A DNA stretch of 64,000 nt, from contig NC_060232.1 of assembly GCF_021155775.2 (NCBI RefSeq), forward strand, positions 33,409,089 through 33,473,088, written 5' to 3'. This DNA is from Neodiprion pinetum (lineage: Eukaryota > Arthropoda > Insecta > Hymenoptera > Diprionidae). Every line of letters starts with the position of its first letter. Position 1 is the first letter of the stretch. The notes under the pieces were generated by a model that saw nothing but the letters and a program-made list of their open reading frames with translations, made no database searches and was not told where the DNA came from. Position numbers and translations under genes: made by a program. This document shows positions 35,801-50,543 of the stretch, piece by piece.

Positions 35801-38800
35801 TTTAAAACTCAGCCACTGCGGCTCCTCATTTGAACGCGCAGATGCACTTAATACCTAATTCATCTAAGCAAGGTACAGAAAAGCGATAAAATTGCAGCAG
35901 TGACTTGCGGCAAAGACATTCGTACAAGCCACCGGCAAATCTGCCTTTTTTCTTCACACCGTCGTTAGGCGAACAATTATATGATTTTATGACTCTACTT
36001 GGAACGAGACAAGGTCTTGCTGAGGCACGCTTATGCGTATAATGAACACACTTGGGTGAAAAATTTTCATAACCAGAAAAACTGGCTGTAATCATTATTT
36101 TCTCGTTGTTAAACAGGAATTTAAATCACCATTGTCCATTATGGTTGCGTAAAAGTTGCCTTGCCGTGAATTATTTTCGATCCTCGTACATATTCATAAT
36201 GCAATAATACATTTCGATCAATATATCTCCGAAAATGCAGGATAAATTGATTCCTCATAAATCGCTAATCGTTTCGATCGATAAATTCGCGGTAATCGAA
36301 TCGTTCGATCGACGCTCAGGCGTTCAATTTTCTTCAATTTTCCGTTGAACAATGTCCGATCAAAATGACGAAGCACGCCTCGCGTACGCACGGAGTGTTT
36401 AGAATAATTAGAACTCGCTTGTCAATCAATCTCACGATCATCCTTTGCTCGGATCTCTTCTGGTCTCCAGGAGCTGCCAGCTCACGCACTTGTCAAGATT
36501 ATTTGCATGCGTTTAGAAATGCGGAAGTGCGTGCAACCGACGCGAAGCTTCGCGCCTCCGAGAACTCACCCATTATACGCTATCGGGGATCCCGCAATAA
36601 GTATTCACTTGTAACAATTCCTCCGTGAATTAACGCCGCGCTTTCTATCGTCAAATAATTAAGATACCCAGACTCTCGCCACGTCGTCAACCACTCAACG
36701 CGAGCCTAAATTGCCGTCCCAAATTGCATTTTCCACAGAGTTCTTGACTGTACTCGTCAAATTCACGTAATTAAACACAGTTCAGGGCTTTCGAGGCGGT
36801 GAAAAAAACCTCGCTGACTAATGGAGGAATTATTTACCCGAATTTGATGAGGATAATGCAGTGTGCAATTTGCCAAATTTGCGCTTAACATCTGTGACGA
36901 ACTTGAATTTGTCGGGGATGAGGAATTGCAGGATTATAGTTTCGGACGTTTTTGAAATCTGGATTTATTTTCCGTCGTAAATTTCATGGACAAAGTTGTA
37001 CGTGCCTTGCTAATTGGAAAAACTGCAGATCTGGACGATAATCTGTTTGAAGGCTCGAAAACAGGTCTCGTTTTATTTTGGCCGTCCGATGCGAGGGAAA
37101 CTCAAACCCGCGAGGATGCAGAAAGTGAAAAATAGCGGATCGTTGCCTCGCAGCAAGGTTGCTGGACGTTGATTGGATGGATGGCTGCTCGACCGCGAAT
37201 TCCCAAGGAAGCAGAGCCAAGTTCATTTGGAACTGGTGGTGTGTGTAGAAACATAACGAGACGTTGAATTTACGATTCTCAAACGTTATTTATCATCCTG
37301 ATATAGCGTAATCGCGTAATGACTCACGCGATTTTTCCAAATTTGGCTTCGCACCTCCGTCGCGGAAGAGTTAAAACTCCGTCACTCCTTTCACAGCTGC
37401 TTAACGACTCTGCTGTTATCGTCATAGATCAAACCAACGGCCTCGATAATTCGCGATCACTTTTTTCAGTCCGCCTTAACAGGGAACCGTTACAACAAAG
37501 TGCTTACAGCACATTGGGAAGATTTTTTTCGAACGTATCTCTCGATCCCGGTCACGGTTTTGTTGAAAATCGATTTGTATCCAGATGCCGCAACGCGATC
37601 GGTTGCATCGTGACACAATCATAGCGTCGGATCGTTGACCAGATCGGTTGAAACCCGTTACAGGCAATTTGGCATTCGTCCAAAATTAATTAAATCCAGT
37701 AATAGCTGCTTCTTGTTCTCTGCTTTGAATACGTTAACAGTGAATGTGCTTTTTCTGGGGAAAATTACGACCTGCTCATGGTGAATAAATAGCGAGGGAA
37801 AAGACGTGGAATTATTCAAAAGACAAGATCAGAACGGAGAGACATGGCGATAGAGAAATGACGGATAGCGGCGTTCACCACAGACGAGCTTGCGTGCGAT
37901 AAAATATAATTACGGTAGAGATTCAATTTAGATTAAAAGGAGAGATCGTTTATTGGACAAGAGAGTTGCTGCATCGCGATTGCGGCATGCGAGAGGAATT
38001 AGCAAAGAGCTTGTTCCGTCTCTCAACTTCTCACGATGATGAAGTTAGAAAGGTTAATGCAACGATGCATGTTTAGGAAAAACAGCGAATTCGCATTTTT
38101 ACGATTTTCTGAAATCTAGTAGATCGTTATTGACAAAATATACACCGATTCTGAAGAGCCGATTCTTCGAAAGTCATCATAAAATTGCCCAATGATGATT
38201 TTTTCCTCTTAAATATCGTCACTTTGACGTTACTAACTTCAGCCTCGTAACTTCTCGTGTGTACTTTCTGACTGCTCGGTGATTTCGTTGTTTGCAAAGG
38301 CCTCGGTTTATCGCGTATTAAAGTCTGCAGCAATTGTTGCTCGTGTAACGCAACGGACGATAAAAGATTTCTCGTCAAAGGGGTTCGAGAGTGAAACAAT
38401 ATGCCACGTAACCATACGCGGCACGTTAATATGGCACCGTGGCAATTAAAATCCATTGATTCGAACGATCCTCGGGAAGGGTTTTACGACTCGCCTGCTA
38501 CATCGGTTTACCTTCAGTGCCGCAACGGTTTGTGGGCGAATGAATTACTTCCATCCTCGAGGGGTAGAACCTGTGCAAATGGCCCGGCTTTGTGTCGGCA
38601 ATCTTCCAGAGTGCTTCAAGGCAAAGTTGGGCAAAATGCTTTCATAAATGTGTTTAAACTGGAAAGTGGAAAAAGCTCCTGAAAATGTCGTTCAAATTGC
38701 GGTTGTTATCTACGACAAGAAATATTCCAATATTCCATTAACCTCCCCACAAAAAAAAAAAAAAGAAACACCGTATTATTAAGGATAAAAGGTTCAAACT

Positions 38801-41800
38801 ATAAAGAAAATTTTTCAGACATGTATTTTTGAAGATGCAAAGTTAGTCAATTTTGTTTTATTACCAATTTTGAGTGATTTTCTTTCTTTTTAAGTAGACT
38901 GTACATATTTTATTTTTGTTTAATAAATTAATAAATCGGAGCTGTATAAACTTTTATACAGATTATATTTAATCATTCATTCGCAAGATTAAACCACGCG
39001 TTTTCTGTACATAAGTGTTCATTTTCAAATTTAATTCGACGATTTTTTCGCGACAAGTCTTTTCTTTAAATAATAACAGTTTTCGTTTTTACTCAGCTTT
39101 TAATTATCTTTGTTGTGGTCCGAGCATATTCTATTTAAAATGAAAAATGTAAATTAGGTATTTGAAATGATCATAGTTGCGTAATGCGTTACGTACAGGC
39201 AGACATATTTCGTCTTCATGCATATGCTCAAGATATTTTTACAATCCGCTGCTTTATTCAAGCGAACAAGTTGACGCACTGCTGCAAATACACTATCTTT
39301 ACGTTGAAAAATTAAGTAAAGACCTCGCTAATTCTATTACATAACGCAATTTATTCTAGCGGGAGAAAAATTATCATGGAACATTGTCCAATAAATTTTG
39401 GGAAAATTGTAAAACAAATTTTAAGAGAGAGACAAAATTTCCGTTCACGTATACTTGAAATAGAAGATACAAAACACCATTTCACATTTCAATTTAAAAT
39501 GATAAAACCGTTTTAAATGTGTTATAGAACACTAGCGAAGATTCCGAAGAATATCCCGTCCTAATTAATAGCAAATATTTGTACTACGATTAACGCGAAT
39601 GAAATGGCTGCAGCATCTCCTGGATCAGAGTTCGAGTATCGAAATTAGTTAGCGACAACATCCAAGCGTCCAAACTTGGGGACCTTGGCCAAGCCGATCT
39701 TCGTCCGGTTACGCAATTTTGCTTTTTCGCAGACGGACTTACGATGGTTGGAAACATTTGCGTGGGCGTGTGTTTGTGTACAAAAACGGCCGTCGGTTGA
39801 CCTTCCAGAATAATACGGAGGAAGTAATTTTCTCTATTAGACAAAATGCGCTCGTGTTCTGCGGCTTGACACACTTTGGTCCATTCGCAAAAACGCGAAG
39901 GAAAAAGCCGTTCAGGTCGACGACGGAAAATATGCGGTGGCTCGAAGGTTCGAGTTGCATACAATTAGCATCCGATTTCCTCTCTTTCTTGTTCGCAACG
40001 CGACCAATGCGTCATTCTCCGTGTGATCGCTTGTTAATTCCAATTAACTCGAGACTTCTTCAGAAGTTATTCCAGTCATTTTTGAGATACAAAAACCGGG
40101 CTTCTTCACCGATATCCGTCCCGCGAAATGAAATATGTGCGAAAGTCGACATAATTCAGCCGGGATTCAACGGGCCGAGTTCTACTTACCGGATTTCTGT
40201 CGTGTCCATAATTCATACAAATATATCCCGAGAAATTGTCCAGCCTTTAGCCTCTTTTTTTTTTTTACACGCGGAGATTTTTTTATGCCTGAATTTTCGC
40301 CGCCCGCCTCGCGTTGCTTACTTTTTCATTTCTTTTCCTGCCGCCATTCGTCCCCGCCTTTTTCGCAACCTTTCTTTTTCTCGTCAATGTTCAGCCACCC
40401 CGGGATGAAGGATTCGACCGACTGCTTCGCCAGAGGTGTAATTTTATAACCGTCATTACTTCCATTATATGGTGTGTTGGGCGCTTTCGGGGCGTTGGGC
40501 TCGTCTCTCTGACTCTCTACCGAACTTCGGCAAAAATGGCGCAGTTCTTCACCGAGGTCCATGACCCTCGTTCTTCCCTGCTGAACCTTTGCGGATGCGG
40601 CTCGGGCTCTGCAGAAGCGTTACATTTTTTTTCCCTCCGAGAATCGTTCAACGAGTGAGGATTCAGCTGTTCGTTCTCAGAGTATTTTTCTTACCTTCAA
40701 TTCCCCGAGGCTATAAGCTCAGAACTGAGTGAAAATGTTTTCTTCGAGATTTTTACGACGTTATCGGTCCTTGGAGAGATTGTTAAATCAATTTTCGAAC
40801 GGTCTCATTTTATTATGCCAATAAATTTTACACGGTTTTTCGTTACTTGACGTTGTTTTTCGACCCTTACGGCTATCCCTGGATTCGCACTTATCTTTTT
40901 CATTCGCTTATATCCCCGGGAATCCTATTACCCGAGATTTCATCCCAGAGGAAACCCTCGGGCACCCTTGCAAATGATATATTTCGAGATTGCCTTGGCG
41001 CCGTGAGATTAGGTCAGAGCCCAAAAAGGTTACACGCAGGAAATACGAAGTAACGTCGTTAAAACTGTTGATGAAATTCCGTGGAATGAGAATTTTGATG
41101 AGAAATTATCTAGAAAACTTCGAAAAGCGTGGGTTAAAAAATAATTTGTCGTTTATCGTTTCTGACACGCATTACAGATTACTCGAAATTGATATTCAGA
41201 GGAAAAATAATCGGAAGAAGAGATGAAATTACACGTCGAATTTACAGAGTCGTTCGTGTTCGCAAAAGAAAATACACAAACAAATGAAAATGTATTAGAA
41301 AAATTCGTTACGTACAAACGATCGTCTGATGAATTATTTTTTTCTTATCTTCATCTCAGCAGCCTCGACGTTTTGAAAATGATTCAAGAGACGAAAGAAC
41401 GAGCGGAGAGAGAGCATAAAACGTCATAAGTGTCCCGAGGTAATTTTCTCGGACACTAAAGCAGCGCCGCGTCAGTCGAAATACTCAAACCCCGTGATCT
41501 TGACGTTTTATCGTCGTTTTTACCGCCCGCCTTTAGCTCCCCCAAGTAGGAATCCCGTTCTTCTTCTCCGTCCAGAATTTGCAGGACGTTGATTACGCTT
41601 GCAAAAAATGTCAGCTAAATAAATCAGCGGGGCTGGAGGACGGATCAAAGTATTAATATCCTACCCCTGGTATACGAGAATTGCTGAGCGTTGTTACAAC
41701 TGCAAAATATTGTACACAAAGCCGCGATGCTCACTCCAATATGCAAACAGCGATAAATAATAATTCTAATCGCAACTCGCGCGGCGTTGAATAATAATTC

Positions 41801-44269
41801 AGAAGCCAAACGGCGTTACGGTTGCTTAGGCATGCGGCTTTTATTGTGCTCGAGTGTTCGAGCAAGGCGGGACACACACGGTCAACATTTTATACGCGAG
41901 TTGGATGCGAATTTCTAAATTAAAATCGCGAGTCCCCGACAGCGACCTCGGAACATTTATACTTTATTTAACATCGCTTGAATTCTTTTACACCGCTTGG
42001 GTGGATTCGAATTTTAAATAATATATAATAAAGAATCATGAAAGGATACGTATAATATGCGCTGGTGCGTTGAATTATCACGCCGATGAGTGCTTTCCCT
42101 GTTTCGAAAAGCAATTAAACGAAAGACGAAAAGAAAAAGAAAAAAAAAAAATAAACAACAATACCAACAATAATTCTTTTTAGGCGAACGACGCAATCCG
42201 ACGAAAAAATAAAATAAAAATCCCGAGCGGAGGAGGTAAGCTGCGTGCCTTCGGGAGTGGATGAATTTTTATTTTTTTTTTTCTCATTTTTAAGGGCCTT
42301 GTTCCTCCACGGTGGAGAACAATGCCGTCTCTTCCTTTCGTCTCATCGGAGAGAAGATAGGACAATAAAACTCACGTCTAACGCTGCTCGGAGCGGCGTC
42401 TGCGCAGTTTGGCTTTGCTGCCAGACGAGCAAAAAATTAATACGTGTTCAATCGGATTGACCTACCGCCGAAATAAAGGGGTATCCCCTGGGATATACAT
42501 TGGAATATCCATGAGGTTAATTCGAGTTGCCATTTCGGAGCTATATTAATCGTCTATTATACGAATAGATTGGTGCTGAATTTTTTGGGTATTAATAACT
42601 GCAGATATCCTAATTGCGCGGTTTCTCACGATCGTTAAAAACTTGTTGCTATTTACCGAGTTTGTACCGAATGCAAATACTCCGGTTAATTAGCCGCGCC
42701 GGAAACTCAAGAGACGAAAAAAATTTACGTTTTGTAAATTATCTCCCGACGTAACGCCTTGAACTTTTCATCTCGATGAGAATTCGCAGGATATGACTAA
42801 TGCATTTGAGAGTATTTTGATTCTCGATTTATATTTTGACCAGGTTCTGACCTAAAAGTGCGGATATACGATCGTTAAGCAGCTCGTTTAAATTTATTAT
42901 TTCATCGCGGTTTCCGCTCAATTTTGTTTAAATGTCAGCGTGTATTTTCGGGAACAAGGATTTTTTCATTCTTATCGTCATCGATGAAACGACTTCCCTT
43001 CGTAAATATTGAGATGATATTGATTTCGCAATATATGGTGAAGACGAACAAATATTTAGATCGTCAAACATGGTAATGAAGCCTTTACTCGTATAATGCC
43101 ATTATATATTACGTATCGCGGATTGTACTTTAGCGTACAAAAGTCGGTTTAATTTGAATAAAACGTTCGGATTATTCATCAATTCTGTCGATGGAAAATA
43201 TTTTTCAAGTCATCTGAAAGTTTCGAATTTGCATTCTCTGATGAAAAATATTGACCACTCTGAACCGTCAATATTTGCGCCATTTGCTTGAAGTAGCTGG
43301 TTGTTTCGAAAATGTAAAAATTTTAGATGTGCGCGATAGAAGAAGAAGAAGAGAAAGAACATGATAAAACGGAATAACGATGAGTAATGATGATAATTCT
43401 TGCCAGAAGTGATAATTTTTCATTTTTATTGCCGTATTTCCTTTTTACCAAAAGTAAAAACTAAGCAAACGGCGAATGTTAAATCATTCATTTTTGCTGT
43501 CAAGCTACGATTTATCAGCTTAAAAAATGTTTTGGCATATTCTCGTATTGATTATGGGTTCATTGAACGTCTGAAAAAGCAATTTGGAAACAAAGTGCGT
43601 AACGTGTTATAGCACATTTTGTTCTGTAGTAGTGAAATATTAATTTTGCGGTCGTTTTTATGGACATATTTACGACGGGGTAAAAGCAAAATGACGCAAG
43701 CTGAAGTGCAACCAAAACGAAAAATGCAGAGAACTGCAATAAGGAAAAAAAGTCTTGAGGTTAGAAATTATACTGCGGTAAAAAAAAAAAAAAAATGGGA
43801 GGTGGAGGAAACTTGTTTAACACCAAGTTCGCCAGGCTACTAGATTAATCCGAAAAAGACTTAGTCTCCTCTTGCTTCACGCAGCGGGCTGCAAAGTACA
43901 CAAAAATATTTGCATAGCGGAACGACGCGGTTTATCAAGCTGTCAAAAATCATAAACGATTCACTGCAGGCGTCTCTTCGTGTTTTGCCCAAATACTTCC
44001 AGAGTAGTGGAACGGTGCTATCATATCACACTTGACAGTCTCACATCGTCGTAAATAATTCTGTACTGACCAAAGTTGAGTGGGAGTAAAAAACTTTGAA
44101 AGATCAAAAAATTAAAGGGTCACAATATCGAATGTTCAAAGATGCAAAAATCTACTACGTAGAATTTCTAAACGTAGAAAGTCGAAGTATAAACGAGTCA
44201 ATATAGATAGTATACAAAAGTCAGAGGGTTCATTGACACGTTGAAATTGAAATGCACTTATGATTGCAA
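35801..44269. other. Long region without a supportable gene
   Basis: About 8.5 kb. The longest frame is 39719-40408 (+, 229 codons from a TTG), rich in Arg, Phe and Ser with no recognised motif. An A-rich run is near 38752-38766 and an A-rich tract is at about 42130-42152. The rest is AT-rich DNA of intron or intergenic type. Confidence 0.5.
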
Positions 44270-44284
44270 TCGCTCAGACGTCGC

Positions 44285-44540
44285 ATGAAATCGTTTAAAG
44301 TAGTTTGAAATCACTTAAAAATAGCTTCGAATTAAGTTTTTTTAACGGTTTAAATAGTCTGAGATCATTTTCAAACCGTTTTAAACTACCTGAAATTTGT
44401 TTGAAACGGTTTGTAGTATCTTTTGAACGGCTTGAAACTGCTCGAAAGCACTTCGGAATGGTTTGAAACTACTTACAGTTAGTTTGAAACAGCTTAAAAT
44501 TATTTTTAAACGACTTTTAAAGGTTCGAAACCGTTTGTCA
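44285..44540. repeat. Degenerate short tandem repeat based on GTTTGAAAC
   Basis: About 250 bp made of imperfect units near 20 bp. The theme is GGTTTGAAACTACTTaaAA, seen for example around 44301 (TAGTTTGAAATCACTTAAAA), 44460 (GGTTTGAAACTACTTACAG) and 44480 (TAGTTTGAAACAGCTTAAAA). Some units are inverted. CAAACCGTTTTAAAC at 44372-44386 and GTTTGAAACGGTTTG at 44399-44413 can pair over 15 bp with one non-Watson-Crick pair around a 12-nt loop. The minus-strand frame across it is repetitive for this reason and is not a gene. Confidence 0.75.
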
Positions 44541-47500
44541 CTTGATCTGTGTATGTATAAGTAACTGGCCTCTCCGTTAAAAGCATCAAATAAGCTGAGG
44601 TATAGAAATCGTAAGAACGAATAAATCACCAAGCTAAAATCCCGATGATTGTATGTTTCGTTTTCCATATTTTGAGATTATACATTTTCAAATGTCACGA
44701 ATTGCGTTTTCGTACGTTTAAAAATTCGGCATTGAGACCCTCCGAAATTACGATCCTTTCAAATATTCATCCACGCCCAACACGTGAAGCCGAGATGTGA
44801 AGTTTGATCGTTCCTCGACGACTTCGGAGGCAATGCCCCGGTAACCCAGAAAACAAGACGGACATACACGAGCTCGATTCTTCGCCCAGGCCGGCCTGGA
44901 ACCTATTTTGTTCGTCACGGTTTAAGGAGGGCCAAAGATAAAGAATAAGAAGGAGATTGAAGGCATAAACTGGGTTATACGTGATCTTAGTTGCCCTCGT
45001 TTAGGCAAAAATCGCCGCGTCATGTCAAATTTCTTCTACAACGATGCGGGCATCATGTTCAAAGACGAGATAACGGAGTCGCTTCCTCCCAGCCGGCACA
45101 GGATCCTGATTCTTATTCCCTTATCAATTTCAAAACGAACCGCGCAGCCAATCATCGAAGCATCTGATACGCTAGAATTATCTTCGCTCACGTGGGCGGC
45201 GGGAATATTATTCCACCGAGTCTTTCTTGACCGACAATCGCTCGTTCCGCACGAGAAACTCCTCACCTTTGATCAAATATATCCACCGGTTTATTAGGAC
45301 GCCATAGAAAGAATTTTCTCGGAATTCTTGCTGCTCGATCATCTCGTGCAGGGCAGGACAGATAAACCAATATACGTCTGCCAAGGTGAAATTCACTTTT
45401 CTCACTTGGATAATGTTTCTTTCTCGAACCGTGGTGAATTCACGGCTAGTGTTACGACAACTTCTTATCGAATGAATAATTGAACGACAGTAAAATAGAA
45501 TTGAAATTAAATGTACCTACTAGATCGGTAGATCGGAAGGGATTCAGCATCGGTCGTAGCTTTGACAAATGGGAAGAAAACAAATCTCGTCACCTTATCG
45601 GTTTCTTTGATTAGAAAACGAGACGTCTCAGGCCTTTTGAGACTCGTTCTGGCTGATCACATGTAGAAGAGACCATTTCTAGGCTTCGTAAACTAAGCCG
45701 CGATCTAGGTATAAATTGTAGTTTGAAAGAAAAAAAAAAAAATCGAAACCACCGTTCTTTGGCTTAATTTCTACGTTTGAGTTATTCGTCTCAAATATCC
45801 GAAAGCAATCGATTAATTATTCATCGCGAAGGTTAAAGTTAAAGATAAAACCAGTCTTCGGGGATATCTGAAGATTAATTCCTTCAAATTAATTACACCG
45901 GTGTAAAGTAGTCATCGCTCTGTTCGTATTGAAATGAATTTTTTTGCCATACCAGATTTGTCACGATTCGCTTAATGCATACTTATTTCCCGATTTTTCC
46001 TTATTTTTCCTTATTATTTCGCTGAGCTGTGAATTGCAGTTAAAAATTTTGTCACCTGCGTCATAAGTTGGGCAGAAATTGTAACCGCGATGTGAAATAA
46101 CCCGAATATATAAGCGTATATTCGGTAGAATAATCTGGCCTGCATCAGGAAATCGCAAAAAGGAAAAACAGGGACAACGAATAAACGAGCGATAAATTGC
46201 CACCCGCTTTTCGACGAGCTCTCACATTTTTGACAATTTTCTCTCGTTAATTGGAATCACAAGCAAGTATCCGCTACCAGGAATAAGACCTCGTCGACTA
46301 ATTTAGTGATTAAATGTTTGATTCACGAACATCGTCCCACGGATCTATTTACACGCCTGTCGCGTCCTCTCCGTTTATAGTCTTGCAGCTCGCGTATTAA
46401 GAGATTAGCACTGCGATTTCGCGTTGACATTGTGCCTCGCGCGTTCTCCAAACGATAACAAAGATGTTTTACGAGGCACCAAAAAATTCCCTGCGACTTT
46501 TTTATAACAACAGCGGTATACAACCAGTTTCGAAAGACCAGTCATCGAATTCCTGATCATATCTGCAATCGTCATTCCCCATATGCCGCACACTTATTCG
46601 AAGTGGATCAAACGAACTGCGGAGATTTGCTAGCGTGAAGATTTGATAACAAGGAAAATAAAAGAGTCAAAACCAAGGAATAAACAACGCGCGAAAAGGC
46701 GAAAGGCATTCTTTATAGTAATTGGAGAACGTTTGAGTTTGACATTTACGAGACCGCGTTGTAATCCTCCCGGAGAGAGCGGATGCAGGCGCGAGAATAA
46801 ATACGAAACCCGATGATCAATCCCGGCATCAGCATCAGCCATTGACCCAGACTTTGCTCCACCAAACGTGACCCATAAGCCGGGCAGACTAGTCTAACGA
46901 GATGTTATCTCGCTCTCTTCTTCCTCTTAGCCTAGCTCTGTCGCTGCAGGCTTGTAGAGAGAGCTTAAGAATAGGTGAGCCTAACGCCAGAGCACTTGGT
47001 ACAAGAAACACACGGATAAGGATCGAAATGCATCTGCGAAGGCTGCGATCTGAGCACACAGATGCACGGATCAGCAAGAGGTCCGGTAGGAATGTGGCTT
47101 TGGCGAACACAAAAGCGCTCTAGATTCCGAGGGGCGGATGTATCTATTAGAAACGAATCATTTTCCCATTTTACCATTGTTTTTTTTAACGGTTATGAGA
47201 GCGGTTAACCGTCTGCAATGTTTCTTGGCTGCCCTCGAAGGACTGGAAGGGTTTTTTCCTCACCAATACACGGTGCAAAACTGCAGGCATTCTTTCGGAC
47301 GGGATTCGATTTCTTTACCGAGCTTTGTTCGCCTCGGTGATAATCGGGGCGATGATTAGCCGAGCGTAAACAACGGCGTTGGTTCGTTTTTTCTTCCCTT
47401 CGGTCTCTCCCGCGTCTTGAGACGGGTCCTTAGTCAGGACGAAAAACGTGCAGAGCGCTGCGTGACTTCCACGAGACGGTTAACCTTGAATTAGGTGGGT

Positions 47501-50500
47501 CTAGGTCGCATCCCGTAAAACTCTCGTCGAGATTTCAAGACCGCATCGCGACACCCGAGACAACCTGTGTCGAGTTTCACGTTCAGGACTCGGGCGAAGC
47601 TTAATTCAAGCTTTGCTGTGGAAACGGGTAATCGCCGATGACTCGAGGCTTCTCAAAGCTGCTCGCCAAACGCGATGAAGGGTTCGTGTTTGCGAAGCGT
47701 GGGCGATCCTGCCCCATCATCGGAACCAATTTATACGGAACCCACAGGAATCACGAAGCTACATGAACAATGTACATACGTACTCGGCCTGCGGCCTGTC
47801 GACTTAAGGTTTGTCTCGAAGTGAATCTCCCCGGCTCATAGTTCGCGTGGTTTTTTGTTTTTTTTTTTTAGTTTTTTAGTTTTTTTTACCCTGCTTCGTT
47901 CCATTGTCTTCCCGCAGGTAGATTTTTGATAATACCAGTGATCGAGGTTCCGGTTATTCCTGTAACGTAAGCTCCGCGGTTGAATTAACCACCGAGATCG
48001 CGTTTAAACCGAGCTCTGCTCTTCTTTGCCTCGTGTATTATTTGAGCCTGACCAAATAAAGGGGCGGGTTCAGGCTCGTCGAAATTAGGGTATCGAATGA
48101 TGCGGCTGTATCGTGTAAGGAGAACTCGGTATTCGAATTGAAAAAGGAACCGGTAGAGAGCGACGGAACTGCATAGGCGGCAAGGAATGCCGGTTAGCGG
48201 GAGGTTCTATCTACTAAACTACTAATAACAGGATGACGATGCAGACTCCGGATTAGCCCGGGGCCATCGACTTTGGCCCACTTACTTGCAAGAGATGCGT
48301 CGAGTGACATAACAGGCGCTGTTCGGGTCATTCGATTTCGAAAACCCTGCGCAGCATTCCTGACCCTAACTTCCCTCAAAGAAATAGCCGCCTTTTGCTC
48401 TGCCGGGTTAAAAGCTCACGAGAAATTTCACGGCTTTGAAACGAAGTTTCTCTATCACATTCTCTCGATTCGTTTTTCTATGTCAATTGCGTTGGTAGGT
48501 TTTCCAATATTGTTGTGTAATAATTTTGACCTCGGTATGACAGCGAATATTTTACACCTGAGGGTCTAATCGACCGATTAGTCTACCTGCACATCGTATG
48601 GGACTTTTTCATTACTCGCATGTGACGATGAGAATAGAAATTACGATGTGGATATAAACAGATTTTGGGAGAAGTAGTTTGTGTATTTGTTGTTAGCGTG
48701 CAAAGCTGAAATAATGTCTTTTCTATTCGATTTGAAGATCAGGTTTTGTTGGTCTAACAATCAATCGATCTGCGAACAGCGAAACGTCTTTTGAATTTTA
48801 TTGCTGTTCCGGTGATACGGATGAGAGACAAACGTCGAGGATTTTACTGCTGACGTACCTTTTTCGATGGATTTCCTACTTTTTCCCGTCTGCCGTCGTT
48901 CGCGTCTTCGCGACTGTTTCTCCCCAACGTTGTTATAACAATCGTGGCTGCAATTCTTCCGAATCGGTCCGCACTGGATGTCGACCCGTAGGCAGGTGTA
49001 CCAGGGCGTGTTTCTTCGTCTATCACTAGCCTATATATCGAAGGATCGCGAGGCAGGATCAGTTACATATTTTCCCATAATTAACCTGGTTCACTAGCCT
49101 GCTTACCCGCACCGAGTCAGCCTCATTAAAATATAAATCCAGTAATTCTGCTTTTTTGCACCCGCAGCTTTTACATCGAAATACCGGGCGTCTAAGGCAT
49201 CCAGACCTCGGTGCAATTAGTTGCTATAAAGTCGGAGCGTCTTCTTCCATGTATCATACGCAATTAACAGGGCCGATGGTGATAGCGCGGATCGTAATCT
49301 CGTCTCTGCATAGCCCTCGAGCTTTATATATGCCGACGCCGGCGTCGTTACGTGCACATTTACAGACGCCATTATATTCCCCCGCGTATATACGCGCGTA
49401 TACACGTACGTACGGTATAAAGTATCACGTCTCTAACATAATATTATCGTCGATTAATCAATAGAGGGAAGAAATTAATTGACCGTCGTATAATCAGGTT
49501 AGTCAGGTAACCTGTAACAGCTCCGCGCTTTCGCGTGCGCAACATTAATTAATTTCTTTGAAACGCGGTGTTGGAAAAATCTTAAGCCTCGATATCTCGC
49601 GGTAGAATTCCCCCCGCCCCTCTCCGGGGGATTATCATCGCGTAAACCGTCTCGCGAAATCCTTCGCGAAGTCCGAGGGTGCTGCTGGATGCCGATCGAC
49701 GAGAACAGGTTAGCATCGTTCCGTTGGTGGTAAAGTTACAACTTTTTGCCGATATATCCACCGTCTAGCACAACAACTGCACACGGGATGCATGCCGGGA
49801 GTTCTAGGTATCCGGTATCTGGGGATCTTCGGATCGAGCCTCGAGGCGCTAGAAGCGGGTCGCCGCCGCAAAAACAGCCGTGAAAAACGTAAAATAGGGG
49901 TCTTGAAAAAACTGAAAAGAAAACGAAATTGAAGGGACGACTCTGCGCGAATCCCGTATACATCGGGCTTATCGCGATGTCTCCGCGGATGCTGATCGTG
50001 CTGCGGCTTGAAACGCGGATTCCTTATAACCGCTAACCACGAAGAAATAATTGCGCGATAATTAGCTGACGGTGATCAGATTCTCGCAACTCGGAGTCTC
50101 TGGACTTTGGAGATATCTCGAATCTCTTTCGCGTGTTCGTTTCGTATTCAAAACGTACGTACGCGATGCGATGCATGAGCAAAAGCTCACCGGGATGAGA
50201 GTTTCGAGCGGATATTACTTGCCGTCGAACGGTCGATCCGCGCAGAGCCGAAGAGCGAACCGGGTATTAGCTCTTTGTAAAGGATAAACGACAGGGGCGA
50301 CGAATTGCTATATAATGTAGACAAAAACTGGAGCGTGACGCAGAATCGCTCTCGGTTATTCAATTGAATAAAATCAGTCAATTTATCGATAACTTTTTCA
50401 AACCGCGATTCAAGGTCCCCGGATCCTCGCGGGTTCAAGAGGCACGTGACTGATGTACCTACTGCCATGCATAGGAGAAAGTCGAGTGTTCCGATGGACG

Positions 50501-50520
50501 CAACGAGATGCGAGGTCTCG
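44541..50520. other. Region without a supportable gene
   Basis: About 6 kb. Base composition becomes more GC- and CpG-rich from about 45 kb. T-rich runs are near 47853-47887. Two perfect 14-bp palindromes lie at 49334-49347 and 49383-49396. Open frames are short and occur on both strands at once. Confidence 0.5.
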
Positions 50521-50543
50521 AGAGAGAGAGAGAGAGAGAGAGA
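50521..50543 (+). repeat. (AG)n microsatellite
   Basis: Twenty-three uninterrupted nucleotides of alternating A and G. Such tracts can bind GAGA-type factors, but no promoter is visible beside it. Confidence 0.95.

Noticed and set aside
44381..44668. 95-codon minus-strand frame with repeated Phe-Lys/Phe-Gln patterns
   Set aside because: It is a direct translation of the degenerate GTTTGAAAC repeat and has no independent coding evidence.
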